DNA of 64,000 nucleotides from Klugiella xanthotipulae (GTDB lineage Bacteria > Actinomycetota > Actinomycetes > Actinomycetales > Microbacteriaceae). Each line of letters starts with the position of its first letter. Position 1 is the stretch's first letter. A program made the translations under genes and the position numbers. This document shows, piece by piece, positions 1-7,859 of the stretch. The notes under the pieces are model-generated. The model did no database searches. It was given only the letters and a program-made list of their open reading frames with translations, and had not been told where the DNA came from. The stretch covers positions 1 through 64,000 of the forward strand of contig NZ_VFPN01000002.1 of the NCBI RefSeq assembly GCF_006716695.1, written 5' to 3'.

Positions 1-438
1 TACAGCGTGACTCACGCTCTCGGCGACACCACGCTGCTCCCCTCCCTCGTTGCGGTACCCGACGGCGACGCCACGAGACCCACATTTGTGGCGGTACACA
101 CAACCCCGCCGGTGAGCACCCACATGGGGGATTGGCGTGACGACCTCGGATGGGTTGAGCGACTATGCGATCAGCCCAATGTGATCCTCGCGGGCGATTT
201 TAACGCCACGGTAGATCACTTCCCCGCTGACCTCGGATGCTCGGACGCCGCCCAGTTCACAGGCGCGGCCGCCCTCGGCACCTGGAGCACATCGGTACCG
301 AGCCTCCTGGGAGCACCCATTGACCACGTGCTCTACTCGTCCAGCTGGCGCGCAGTCGGTGTGAGTATCACCACGGACAACGATGAAGCAGGCTCCGATC
401 ACCGCCCCCTCACCACCCGCCTGACCCCTGCCCGATAA
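1..438 (+). CDS. Endonuclease/exonuclease/phosphatase family protein, C-terminal part
   Basis: The gene enters from the left edge, so only the last 145 codons are present. The reading frame is open from base 1 and ends at TAA 436-438. Three motifs of the EEP (DNase I-like metal-dependent phosphoesterase) fold are visible in order: GDFNA near residue 64, IDHVLYS near residue 104 and SDHRP near residue 131. In this family the Asp/Asn of GDFN and the final Asp-His act on the phosphodiester. In actinobacteria such proteins are often membrane-anchored with N-terminal helices, but that part lies outside the window, so the substrate cannot be named. The gene ends 25 bp before pepP and may share its transcript. 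Confidence 0.85.
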   Translation, partial: YSVTHALGDTTLLPSLVAVPDGDATRPTFVAVHTTPPVSTHMGDWRDDLGWVERLCDQPNVILAGDFNATVDHFPADLGCSDAAQFTGAAALGTWSTSVPSLLGAPIDHVLYSSSWRAVGVSITTDNDEAGSDHRPLTTRLTPAR

Positions 439-463
439 CGGTCAACGATGAGAGAATAGACGC

Positions 464-1894
464 ATGTCCACCAGCAATACACCCGCAGAAAGCGCTGCCC
501 TTGTCGCAGAGGCCAACGAGGCCGTTGTGATCGACAACAGCAACCGCTCCACCACACCCACCTCGGAGGCGTTCACCTCCTTTATCATGAGCAACTGGGC
601 TGACCGAGAGGATTCCTTACCGCCGCTGCGCGAGCAGGCCCCCTTTGCTGCCCGCCGCCGCGCAGAGCTCTCCCGCCGCTACCCCGGTCAACGGCTCGTC
701 ATCCGCTCCGGCGAGATGAAGCAGCGCTCCAACGACACGTTCTACGAGTACCGCGCGCACTCGGCCTTTAGCCATCTGACCGGATGGGCCACCGACAGCG
801 AGCCGGGTTCCGTGCTGGTTTTTGAGCCGACGCCCACGGGCCACGACGTGACCCTGTACTTCCGTGAGCGCGCGGGCCGCGACTCAGACGAGTTCTACGC
901 CAACCCCGAGATCGGCGAGTTCTGGATCGGCCCACGCCCCTCTCTCACGCAGGTTTCGGCCGATCTCGGCCTCCCCACTCTGGCTCTGGCAGAGTTTGCA
1001 CCCACCGAAGCCGATGTGACACTCGCAGATACTCAGCTCCTCCAGGATCTCTCCGAGTTGCGTCTGGTGAAGGACCCCTACGAGATCCAGCAGATGCGGG
1101 ATGCCGTGGCCGCCACGGCCCGCGGCTTCGACGACATCGTCGCCCAGCTACCAAGCATCACGGATCACAGCCGCGGTGAGCGCCTCGTCGAGGGCGCATT
1201 CCACAACCGCGCACGTCTCGACGGCAACGCGGTAGGCTACGAAACAATCGCGGCGAGCGGTTCGCACGCGTGCATCCTGCACTGGACCCGGAACGACGGC
1301 CCCGTCACCCCGGGGGATCTCATCCTGATCGACGCGGGCGTTGAGCTCGACAGCCTCTACACCGCCGACATCACGCGCACACTGCCCATCAACGGCACGT
1401 TCAGCCCCACACAGCGCCAGGTCTACGAGGCGGTACGCGAGGCAGCGGATGCCGCGCTGGCCGTCGTCCGCCCCGGCATCAAGTTCCGCGAGATTCACGC
1501 GACGGCCATGAACGTTATCGCCCGCTACACCTCCGAATGGGGTTTCCTCCCCGTCAGCCTGGAGGATACGCTGGGTAGCGATGTGCAGTACCACCGTCGA
1601 TATATGGTGCATGGCACCAGCCACCACCTCGGCATCGACGTGCACGACTGCGCTCAGGCACGTCGTGACCTGTACCTTGAGGGAACGCTCGAAGCCGGTA
1701 TGGTCTTCACAATCGAACCGGGTCTCTATTTCCAACCCGATGACCTCACCGTTCCGGCCGAATTCCGCGGCATCGGCGTGCGGATTGAGGACGACATCCT
1801 CGTCACGGAAACCGGTGCGGAGAATCTCTCGGCCTACATCCCTCGTACCGCGGATGAGGTGGAGGCGTGGATCGCGCGCCACAACGCGTCCTAG
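464..1894 (+). CDS. pepP: Aminopeptidase P (Xaa-Pro aminopeptidase), M24 family
   Basis: This 476-residue protein removes the N-terminal residue from peptides whose second residue is proline. It has the usual two-part layout: an N-terminal AMP_N domain (about residues 50-190, starting with FAARRRAELSRRYPGQ) and a C-terminal pita-bread metallopeptidase domain. The five dinuclear metal ligands can be read: two Asp in DAGVELDSLYTADITRT (near residues 287 and 298), His in HGTSHHLGIDVHD (near 388), Glu in FTIEPGLYF (near 415) and Glu in GVRIEDD (near 440). The length is normal for the family. No signal peptide is seen, so it is cytoplasmic. It is followed by a strong bidirectional terminator. Confidence 0.93.
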   Translation: MSTSNTPAESAALVAEANEAVVIDNSNRSTTPTSEAFTSFIMSNWADREDSLPPLREQAPFAARRRAELSRRYPGQRLVIRSGEMKQRSNDTFYEYRAHSAFSHLTGWATDSEPGSVLVFEPTPTGHDVTLYFRERAGRDSDEFYANPEIGEFWIGPRPSLTQVSADLGLPTLALAEFAPTEADVTLADTQLLQDLSELRLVKDPYEIQQMRDAVAATARGFDDIVAQLPSITDHSRGERLVEGAFHNRARLDGNAVGYETIAASGSHACILHWTRNDGPVTPGDLILIDAGVELDSLYTADITRTLPINGTFSPTQRQVYEAVREAADAALAVVRPGIKFREIHATAMNVIARYTSEWGFLPVSLEDTLGSDVQYHRRYMVHGTSHHLGIDVHDCAQARRDLYLEGTLEAGMVFTIEPGLYFQPDDLTVPAEFRGIGVRIEDDILVTETGAENLSAYIPRTADEVEAWIARHNAS

Positions 1895-1906
1895 CCGTCA
1901 CGATAA

Positions 1907-1953
1907 CGCCGAAGGGGCGGTCCATCCGAACATTCGGGACCGCCCCTTCGGCG
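1907..1953. terminator. Bidirectional terminator between pepP and the stress protein gene
   Basis: The arms 1907-1923 and 1937-1953 are perfectly complementary over 17 bp, and a short inner stem (1926-1930 with 1933-1937) fills the loop. It sits between two convergent genes and can serve both. Confidence 0.85.
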
Positions 1954-1965
1954 TGGTGGAGTTCT

Positions 1966-2463
1966 TCAACGGGGCGGAGACTGCAACACGTTACGTGCCC
2001 TGTTTACCAGGTCGGGATCAACCACCACGTCGTAGCGCGACGCAATCAGTTGCATCACCGAGGAGTACTCACGGCGGTTCCGGTTGAGGGAGTGGGAAAG
2101 CACACCAAAAAGCATCCCAAACCCGGCACAGATGATCACAGGAGCAAAGAAAACCGAGACAATGCTGGAGTTTTCCGGTTGGAAAAGAAAAAAGAGAATA
2201 CCTAGGAAAAAACCGAGGTAAGACCCGGAAACAGCTCCCAGGAGCGCAACCCGGCCGTAGCTCATCCGACCGGTTACGCGTTCAACACTCTTGATATCGC
2301 CTCCCACGATGGAGATGTTGTTGAGCGGAAAATCGGCGTGCACTAGGTGGCCAACCGCCTCCTGTGCCTGCTGATAGGTGTCGTAGGACACGGCCACCTC
2401 GCCACGGGGCATGGTCGGAAAACGATTCGCGCCGCGCGAGGTCAGGGATCTAGGCGTACTCAT
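1966..2463 (-). CDS. General stress protein 17M-like (YflT domain) membrane protein
   Basis: This 165-residue protein starts at the ATG giving MSTPRSL (a GTG lies one codon upstream). The N-terminal half, from VAVSYDTYQQAQEAVGHL to INNISIVGGD-like residues about 25-57, resembles the YflT / general stress protein 17M domain. Two hydrophobic segments follow, about residues 72-93 (rich in Gly, Leu and Phe) and 103-125, then a polar tail with a predicted helix ending in VVVDPDLVNRARNVL. Such proteins are common in actinobacteria and are linked to stress responses, with no known reaction. A CAGAAT hexamer lies 6 nt before the start, so the transcript may be leaderless. The domain name is from memory of the family and the role is inference. 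Confidence 0.65.
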   Translation of the reverse strand: MSTPRSLTSRGANRFPTMPRGEVAVSYDTYQQAQEAVGHLVHADFPLNNISIVGGDIKSVERVTGRMSYGRVALLGAVSGSYLGFFLGILFFLFQPENSSIVSVFFAPVIICAGFGMLFGVLSHSLNRNRREYSSVMQLIASRYDVVVDPDLVNRARNVLQSPPR

Positions 2464-2554
2464 CACCCCATTCTGTCACGCGACCCGGCGAGCGCAACGA
2501 GTATTTGCCCTGATTCCGGCGGGAATGCGGGCCGCCTCGGAGGCGAGGGCCGGG

Positions 2555-2560
2555 TAAGTT
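2555..2560 (+). promoter_or_regulatory. -10 box TAAGTT, 6 nt before the start codon (leaderless layout)
   Basis: TAAGTT is followed by six bases and then the GTG start at 2567. This places the expected transcription start on the start codon. No ribosome binding site fits in the gap. Confidence 0.5.
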
Positions 2561-2566
2561 AGTGGT

Positions 2567-3868
2567 GTGACTTCAACCAGAGTATTCGTGGGCAGGCTGG
2601 CAGGCTGTGGCGTATTTGACCCGGTCGGTGATCGTGTGGGTCGAGTGCGCGATGTGGTTGTGGTCTACCGAAAATCTTCCTCACCTCGGGTGGTGGGGCT
2701 CGTGGTAGAAATCCCGGGTCGTCGGCGCGTTTTTGTCTCGATCGGGCGCATCACCTCGATTGGCTCGGGCCAGGTCATTACGACCGGCCTCATCAACGTC
2801 CGCCGCTTCGAGCAGCGCGGCGGCGAGGTGCGCGTGATCGCCGAGATGATCGGCCGCACTGTCAGCTTTGTGAACCGCAGTGGGGATGCCGTGGTTGAGG
2901 ATGTTGCGGTCGAAAAGAACCGTGCCGGAACATGGGAGGTGAGCCAACTCTTTGTACGTAGACCGAAGCACAGCGCATCGCCCTTCAGCCGGGGCAGCAC
3001 CGAGTTTGCCACCTGGCAGGAGGTCCGTGAGCAGATTCGCGCGGGCGAGAACCAGTCAGCGGAGCATCTGATCGCCACCTACTCCGACTTAAAGCCGGCC
3101 GACCTGGCTAATACCCTGCTCGATCTTCCCCGCGAGCGGATGCTCGCCGTCGTGGGAGAGCTCCCCGACAACCGCCTGGCGGATGTCCTCGAAGAGATGG
3201 TCGAGAGTGACCAGTTGGAGGTTCTTGCCGCCCTGGGCGATAACCGTGCAGCCGATGTTCTGGACAATATGCAGGCGGATGACGCAGCCGACCTCATCGC
3301 CCAGCTCCCCGAGGACGAGGGCGAGCATCTCCTGACCCTCATGGAGCCGGAGGAGGCTGAGGACGTCCGAATGCTCCTCGCCTACGGTCACGACACCGCC
3401 GGCGGCTTGATGAGCCCCGACCCCCTCGTGCTCTCGGCCGAGGCAACTGTTGCCGAGGCCCTCGCCCTGATCCGCAAGCACGAGCTAGCCCCCGCGATGG
3501 CCGCAGCCGTGTGCGTCACGCTGCCGCCCTACGAAACACCAACGGGCAGGCTCTTGGGCATCGTGCACTTTCAGCGGATGCTGCGCTACCCGCCGCACGA
3601 GCGCCTCGGCTCCATCCTTGATGAGGGCCTGGAGGTTCAGGTAGATACCTCAGCAGCCGAGGTCACGCGCATCCTGGCGAGCTATAACCTGGTATCCGTC
3701 CCGGTCGTCAATGGCGAGGACGGTCTCGTGGGGGTCGTCACGGTGGATGATGTCCTCGATCACCTTCTCCCAGATGACTGGCGCAGCCACGAGGCCGACG
3801 ACGATCTGCATACCGGCCCCACCCCGACCATATCTGACCCCACCCTAGAGGAGGGTGAACGCGTATGA
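2567..3868 (+). CDS. PRC-barrel, MgtE N-terminal and CBS domain protein without a channel domain
   Basis: The 433-residue protein starts at GTG. Residues about 1-130 form two PRC-barrel-like segments (FVGRLAGCGVFDPVGDRVG and MIGRTVSFVNRSGDAVVEDV). Residues about 150-270 match the MgtE_N superhelical Mg2+-sensing domain, with repeated LADVLEEM and LDNMQADDAADLIAQLPE helices. Residues about 280-410 are a CBS pair (LMSPDPLVLSAEATVAEAL and GVVTVDDVLDHLLPDDW). The five-helix pore of real MgtE channels is absent, so this is a cytosolic sensor or scaffold rather than a transporter. It overlaps the DUF1003 gene by 4 bp (ATGA), which suggests coupled translation and a joint function. The domain set is well supported, the role is not. 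Confidence 0.85.
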   Translation: MTSTRVFVGRLAGCGVFDPVGDRVGRVRDVVVVYRKSSSPRVVGLVVEIPGRRRVFVSIGRITSIGSGQVITTGLINVRRFEQRGGEVRVIAEMIGRTVSFVNRSGDAVVEDVAVEKNRAGTWEVSQLFVRRPKHSASPFSRGSTEFATWQEVREQIRAGENQSAEHLIATYSDLKPADLANTLLDLPRERMLAVVGELPDNRLADVLEEMVESDQLEVLAALGDNRAADVLDNMQADDAADLIAQLPEDEGEHLLTLMEPEEAEDVRMLLAYGHDTAGGLMSPDPLVLSAEATVAEALALIRKHELAPAMAAAVCVTLPPYETPTGRLLGIVHFQRMLRYPPHERLGSILDEGLEVQVDTSAAEVTRILASYNLVSVPVVNGEDGLVGVVTVDDVLDHLLPDDWRSHEADDDLHTGPTPTISDPTLEEGERV

Positions 3869-4437
3869 GCCGTTTCTCCCGCAACAATGACAACTTCGAT
3901 TCACCCGTCCGGGCAGGTCGTCGTCGCGGCTCGACACAGCGTAATGTCTCGGGTAACGAATCCTTTGGTCGCTGGACCGAGGGTATCGCCCGCGCGATGG
4001 GTACCCCCTGGTTTTTGGTCGGCCTCACTCTCTTCTGCCTCGCCTGGCTCACCTGGAACACGTTTAGTCCCGAACAAGTACGCTTCGACTCTGCCGCGCT
4101 CGGCTTCACCGCACTCACCCTGATCCTGTCGTTGCAGGCTTCCTACGCGGCCCCCATGATCCTGCTCGCCCAGAATCGGCAGGACGACCGCGACCGGGTA
4201 CAGATGGAGCAGGATCGGCAGCGCGCCGAGCGAACCCTCGCCGACACTGAGTACCTGGCACGCGAGGTTGTCGCGCTGCGCCTGGCCATCCAAGACCTCG
4301 CCGATAAGGATTTCCTCCGAGCAGAACTGCGCACGATTCTGCGCGAGCTGGAGGCGGATGAGAGCCAAGGGTCCGCCAACGGTGCGGATGCTCCCGGCAG
4401 CTTACCCGCGGGCGGACCGGTTCATCATGCCCGCTAG
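3865..4437 (+). CDS. DUF1003 family membrane protein
   Basis: The 190-residue protein has an N-terminal polar stretch with an RRRG patch, then the DUF1003 core: FGRWTEGIARAMGTPWFLVG leading into a first membrane helix (about residues 47-67) and a second helix (about 75-97) that ends in QASYAAPMILLAQNRQ, the family signature. A charged helical region follows (QDDRDRVQMEQDRQRAERT), probably a coiled coil. The start codon overlaps the stop of the upstream MgtE_N/CBS gene by 4 bp and its end overlaps the start of the Mrp gene, so the three are translated as a unit. The biochemical role of DUF1003 is unknown to me; pairing with a Mg2+-sensing domain suggests membrane transport or its control. Confidence 0.85.
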   Translation: MSRFSRNNDNFDSPVRAGRRRGSTQRNVSGNESFGRWTEGIARAMGTPWFLVGLTLFCLAWLTWNTFSPEQVRFDSAALGFTALTLILSLQASYAAPMILLAQNRQDDRDRVQMEQDRQRAERTLADTEYLAREVVALRLAIQDLADKDFLRAELRTILRELEADESQGSANGADAPGSLPAGGPVHHAR

Positions 4438-5602
4438 CCCCGACCTCACCTCGTCCGATCCGGTGGCGCGTCTTCACGCGGCCCTCGCCACAGTGATCGA
4501 CCCCGAAATCCGCAAACCCATCACCGATCTCGACATGGTGGGCCGGGTTGAGGTCGAGGATGAAACCGCGCATGTCGTGATCAAACTCACGATTGTGGGC
4601 TGCCCGGCCGCACGCAGCATCGAGCGCGCCGTGCGGGCGGCGGTGCTGAGCGTGCCCGGTATTACCCGGGACGAGGTCACCATCACGGTAATGACCCCCG
4701 CAGAGCGCTCCGCCCTCACCGAGCGACTGCGCGCCGGACGGGGTGCCCAGACTGCCCAATTTGGCCCGGATAGCCTCACCCGCGTCTACGCGGTTACGAG
4801 CGGCAAGGGTGGCGTGGGCAAGTCCACTCTCACCGCCAACCTGGCCGTCGAATTGGCCACCCGGGGTCTCTCGGTGGGGCTGATTGACGCGGATGTTTTT
4901 GGTTTCTCGATCCCCGGTATCCTCGGTCTCGTACACGACGGCGTCACCCAGCCGCCCACCCGTGTGGGCGAAATGATCCTGCCACCCGTCGCGCACGGGG
5001 TCAAGGTCATTTCGATCGGGATGTTTCTGGAGGGCACCGATGCGGCCTCCCGCGCCGTATCCTGGCGCGGCCCCATGCTTCACCGAACGATCCAGCAGTT
5101 CCTCACCGACGTGTTCTTTGGCGACCTCGATGTGTTACTGCTCGATCTGCCCCCCGGCACGGGGGATGTGGCTATCTCGATCGGCCAGCTCCTCCCCCAG
5201 GCCGAGGTACTTGTCGTGACGACCCCGCAGCCTGCGGCTGCCGAGGTGGCCGAGCGCAGCGGAATCGTCGCCCGACAGACGGGGCAGTCCGTACTCGGCG
5301 TCGTCGAGAATATGGCGGGGGTTGAGCTTCCCGATGGTCAGCGGCTCAGTATCTTCGGTGAGGGAGGCGGGGCGGAGGTGGCCCGCAGGCTCTCGGCGGG
5401 GCAGCAGCACGCGGTTCCATTACTCGCAAGCGTCCCGCTGAGCGTGGCTCTGCGCGAGGGCGGCGACTCGGGACAACCTCTCGTGATCAGCACACCGGAA
5501 GATCCAGCCGCACACGCCATCAAAACGGTCGCGGATGTCCTCGGCCAGCGCCAGCGCGGCCTCGCCGGCCGGTCGTTGCCCTTCACTACCGCACACGGGT
5601 GA
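4427..5602 (+). CDS. mrp: Mrp/ApbC-family iron-sulfur cluster carrier ATPase
   Basis: I chose the ATG at 4427 (MPASPDLTSSDP), which overlaps the upstream stop; this gives 391 residues. Residues about 12-95 form a MIP18/DUF59 domain (AALATVIDPEIRKPITDLDM). The P-loop NTPase domain follows with a deviant Walker A motif TSGKGGVGKSTLTANLA near residue 124, the LLLDLPPGTGD motif near 240 and VVTTPQPAAAEVAER near 265. Mrp proteins hand Fe-S clusters to apoproteins in the cytoplasm. The CxxC pair that binds the bridging cluster in E. coli ApbC is missing: the site reads VVENMAGVELPDGQ. From memory the mycobacterial homologue also lacks it, so this is probably lineage-typical rather than decay. tatB faces it downstream. 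Confidence 0.9.
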   Translation: MPASPDLTSSDPVARLHAALATVIDPEIRKPITDLDMVGRVEVEDETAHVVIKLTIVGCPAARSIERAVRAAVLSVPGITRDEVTITVMTPAERSALTERLRAGRGAQTAQFGPDSLTRVYAVTSGKGGVGKSTLTANLAVELATRGLSVGLIDADVFGFSIPGILGLVHDGVTQPPTRVGEMILPPVAHGVKVISIGMFLEGTDAASRAVSWRGPMLHRTIQQFLTDVFFGDLDVLLLDLPPGTGDVAISIGQLLPQAEVLVVTTPQPAAAEVAERSGIVARQTGQSVLGVVENMAGVELPDGQRLSIFGEGGGAEVARRLSAGQQHAVPLLASVPLSVALREGGDSGQPLVISTPEDPAAHAIKTVADVLGQRQRGLAGRSLPFTTAHG

Positions 5603-5634
5603 GGGGCACCGTGCACCGAGGAATACCACTCAGT

Positions 5635-5658
5635 CCGGTGTGGCCGCGTCCACACCGG
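5635..5658. terminator. Hairpin between convergent mrp and tatB
   Basis: The arms 5635-5643 and 5650-5658 (CCGGTGTGG and its complement) enclose a 6-nt loop. No T-run follows, so intrinsic termination is only likely. Confidence 0.5.
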
Positions 5659-5716
5659 GTCCGCATCCACGGGGAATACACGTCAGCCGGAAGATGCTCA
5701 GGGCCGTAGCAACGCG

Positions 5717-6076
5717 TTAGGTAGCCTCGGTGTCGTAGTGAAACACGAGCCCACCGCGAGCGTTGTCACCGCGCGGTTCATCTTCTTCCAGAGGCGGCGG
5801 ACTGGCGGGAGCCGCGCTGGGGCTGTCGTCCTCCAACAGGGCGTCCCGGATGATGCGCCGCGGGTCGTATTGCCGCGGATCAAGCTTCTTCCAATCCACG
5901 TCGTCAAACTCTGGACCGAGCTCGTCACGCATGCGTTCCTTAGCCCCGCTGGCCATATCTCGTAGCGACTTAATCAGCTGAGCGAGCTTGGCCGTGTACA
6001 TGGGCAACCGCTCAGGACCGAGCAGAAAAACGGCGATGACGCCGATCACCAAAAGCTTTTCAAACGTGAGTCCCAC
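5717..6076 (-). CDS. tatB: Sec-independent protein translocase subunit TatB
   Basis: TatB forms the receptor part of the twin-arginine translocase with TatC. The protein has one N-terminal membrane helix (KLLVIGVIAVFLLGPERLP), the hallmark Gly-Pro hinge, an amphipathic helix (TAKLAQLIKSLRDMASGAK) and an acidic, proline-rich tail. The segment DWKKLDPRQYDPRRIIRDAL is typical of actinobacterial TatB. I prefer the GTG at 6076 (MGLTFEKLL, 119 residues) over the ATG at 6082, because TACGCT lies exactly 6 nt upstream and a TatB N-terminus should be very short. A Tat substrate, EfeB, lies at 19.1 kb. In many actinobacteria tatB sits next to mrp, as here. Confidence 0.9.
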   Translation of the reverse strand: MGLTFEKLLVIGVIAVFLLGPERLPMYTAKLAQLIKSLRDMASGAKERMRDELGPEFDDVDWKKLDPRQYDPRRIIRDALLEDDSPSAAPASPPPLEEDEPRGDNARGGLVFHYDTEAT

Positions 6077-6082
6077 CCCCAT

Positions 6083-6088
6083 AGCGTA
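6083..6088 (-). promoter_or_regulatory. -10 box TACGCT for tatB (leaderless layout)
   Basis: TACGCT (read on the minus strand) is followed by six bases and GTG at 6076. The usual ATG at 6082 would lie between the -10 box and the expected transcription start, which argues against it. Confidence 0.5.
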
Positions 6089-6218
6089 ATACGTTTTTCT
6101 CAGCGCCCCTGACACAACCCCGGTCGTCGTCTTCGTTCACGATTCAGCGCGCCTTACCGGGGCATCCACACACACGACATACGCTAAGAGCATTGCCCAG
6201 TCAACCGTGGAGTATCGC

Positions 6219-6854
6219 GTGTCCCAGATCGAAAATAATTGGAAGTTCGCCGAAGACTACCCCGTGGAGTCGCCGGTCCTGGAAAAAGCGCGAAAACTCT
6301 CGATTGAGATGGGCGTTGATCCCGTCTCCCGGGCCACTGCCGCACACCTGGCCAGCGTCGTTGCGATGACGGGATCACACAGCATTGCCGAGATCGGCAC
6401 GGGATTGGGCGTCAGTGGGCTGAGCATGCTGACGTCTTTCCCCGCCGTCACGCTCACCACAATTGATGTGGAGTCGGAGTATCACCGCCTCGCTCGGGCC
6501 CTCTTCAGCGACGCCAACATCGCACACACACGCGTGAGATTCATCAATGGCCCCGCCGAGAATGTGCTGCCCCGAATGAACGAGAACAGCTACGACATCG
6601 TCTTGATCGACGGGGACCCCGACCGTCTGCTCGAGTATGTGGAACACAGCCTGCGCCTTGTCCGCCCGGGAGGAACCGTGTTGGTACCCCGCATCCTCGC
6701 GGAGGGCAGCGTCGCTAATCCGGCCTCCCGGGACCAGCTCTCGGTGGACTATCGGATGCTCATGGCCGAACTCGCCGACTCTGAGGCGGTCGTCACCTCG
6801 CTCCTGCCGGTCGGCGACGGACTCCTCCACATCACGCGACTCGCTGAGCGCTAG
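6219..6854 (+). CDS. O-methyltransferase, class I SAM-dependent (family 3)
   Basis: The likely start is GTG 6219 (MSQIENNWKFAEDY, 211 residues); an in-frame GTG at 6207 adds four residues. The N-terminus with NWKFAEDY and the segment VSRATAAHLASVVAMTGS resemble the actinobacterial O-methyltransferases of the catechol O-methyltransferase-like family 3. The SAM-binding loop reads IAEIGTGLGVSGLSML near residue 60, with TTIDVESEYHRLAR after it and the acidic IVLIDGDPDRLLEYV near 130. The acceptor substrate is unknown. In related genomes this gene lies beside an extracytoplasmic sigma factor and tatB; the sigma factor is absent here. It diverges from tatB across about 130 bp. Confidence 0.8.
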   Translation: MSQIENNWKFAEDYPVESPVLEKARKLSIEMGVDPVSRATAAHLASVVAMTGSHSIAEIGTGLGVSGLSMLTSFPAVTLTTIDVESEYHRLARALFSDANIAHTRVRFINGPAENVLPRMNENSYDIVLIDGDPDRLLEYVEHSLRLVRPGGTVLVPRILAEGSVANPASRDQLSVDYRMLMAELADSEAVVTSLLPVGDGLLHITRLAER

Positions 6855-6890
6855 CAGAACTCACTCAGGCTGGACCGCTAGGAATAGGGC

Positions 6891-7859
6891 ATGACAATTT
6901 CCAGCAGCGTACCTGGACTTCCCACCCCGCCACCACCCGTTTTAACGGGTATCACCGTGCAGCACGTTGCCCGCTCGTTTGGCGGTGTCCACGCGGTGCG
7001 CGATATCAGCTTCACCGCCCACCCCGGCAAGGTCACCGCGCTCGTGGGCCCCAACGGCTCCGGCAAAACCACACTGATCCTCATGCTCGCCACCCTGCTC
7101 GCACCCGACAGTGGCACGATCACCGTCAACGGCATTGACCCCGTTACGCACCCCCGCGCGGTGCGCGCCGTCATGGGGTGGATGCCGGACGCCCTCGGCG
7201 TCTGGTCTGCCCTCACCGTTCGTCGCACCCTCCTCACCGCGGCCAAACTGTATCAACTGCCGACCGCCACCATTCCCCAGCGGGTCGATGAGGTCCTCAA
7301 CAGCGTGGGCCTCACCGCCCTGGCTGAGCAGCCCACACACGTGCTTTCACGCGGCCAGAAGCAGAAGCTTTCACTCGCACGGGCACTCATTCACCACCCC
7401 GCGGTGCTCCTGCTTGACGAACCGGCCAGCGGGCTTGACCCCGAGGCGCGGATCGAACTTCGACAAATGGTACGCTCACTCGCGGCCCAGGGCACAACGA
7501 TCCTCATCTCCTCCCACGTCTTAAGCGAGCTTGACGAGATGGCCGATGATGCCGTCTTTATCAACGAGGGCGTTTCAGCCAGCGCGGAGGCTGTCATCGC
7601 GGCCACGTCCTCGGCCCGTGAGTGGCGCATTGGAGCGCTCCAGCCGCAGGCCCTGCACACCGCCCTCACCGAGTTCGGCATCCCCTACACCCTGGACCCC
7701 GTGACGGGGGCAGCCTCGGTGCTCATCGCGAACGAGACCGCCGCAGCCGAACTTCTCGGTCGGCTCATCACCCACGGGGTTACCATCCACAGCTATCAAC
7801 AGGCCGTCGGCCGCCTGGAACACACCTTCCTCGACCTGAAACGGGGCACAGCGCAGTGA
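6891..7859 (+). CDS. ABC transporter ATP-binding protein (ABC-2 type exporter)
   Basis: The 322-residue ATPase has Walker A GPNGSGKTT near residue 51, a variant signature LSRGQKQKLSLARAL near 150, Walker B VLLLDEPASGLDP near 170 and the switch histidine in LISSHVLSELDEM near 205. The C-terminal hundred residues form the small extra domain often found in NatA- and CcmA-like exporters. The stop codon overlaps the start of the permease gene, so ATPase and permease are made together. The exported substrate cannot be read from the sequence. Confidence 0.9.
   Translation: MTISSSVPGLPTPPPPVLTGITVQHVARSFGGVHAVRDISFTAHPGKVTALVGPNGSGKTTLILMLATLLAPDSGTITVNGIDPVTHPRAVRAVMGWMPDALGVWSALTVRRTLLTAAKLYQLPTATIPQRVDEVLNSVGLTALAEQPTHVLSRGQKQKLSLARALIHHPAVLLLDEPASGLDPEARIELRQMVRSLAAQGTTILISSHVLSELDEMADDAVFINEGVSASAEAVIAATSSAREWRIGALQPQALHTALTEFGIPYTLDPVTGAASVLIANETAAAELLGRLITHGVTIHSYQQAVGRLEHTFLDLKRGTAQ

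Noticed and set aside
4115-5083. Open frame of 322 codons opposite mrp and the DUF1003 gene
   Set aside because: It crosses two well-supported genes and shows no family features.
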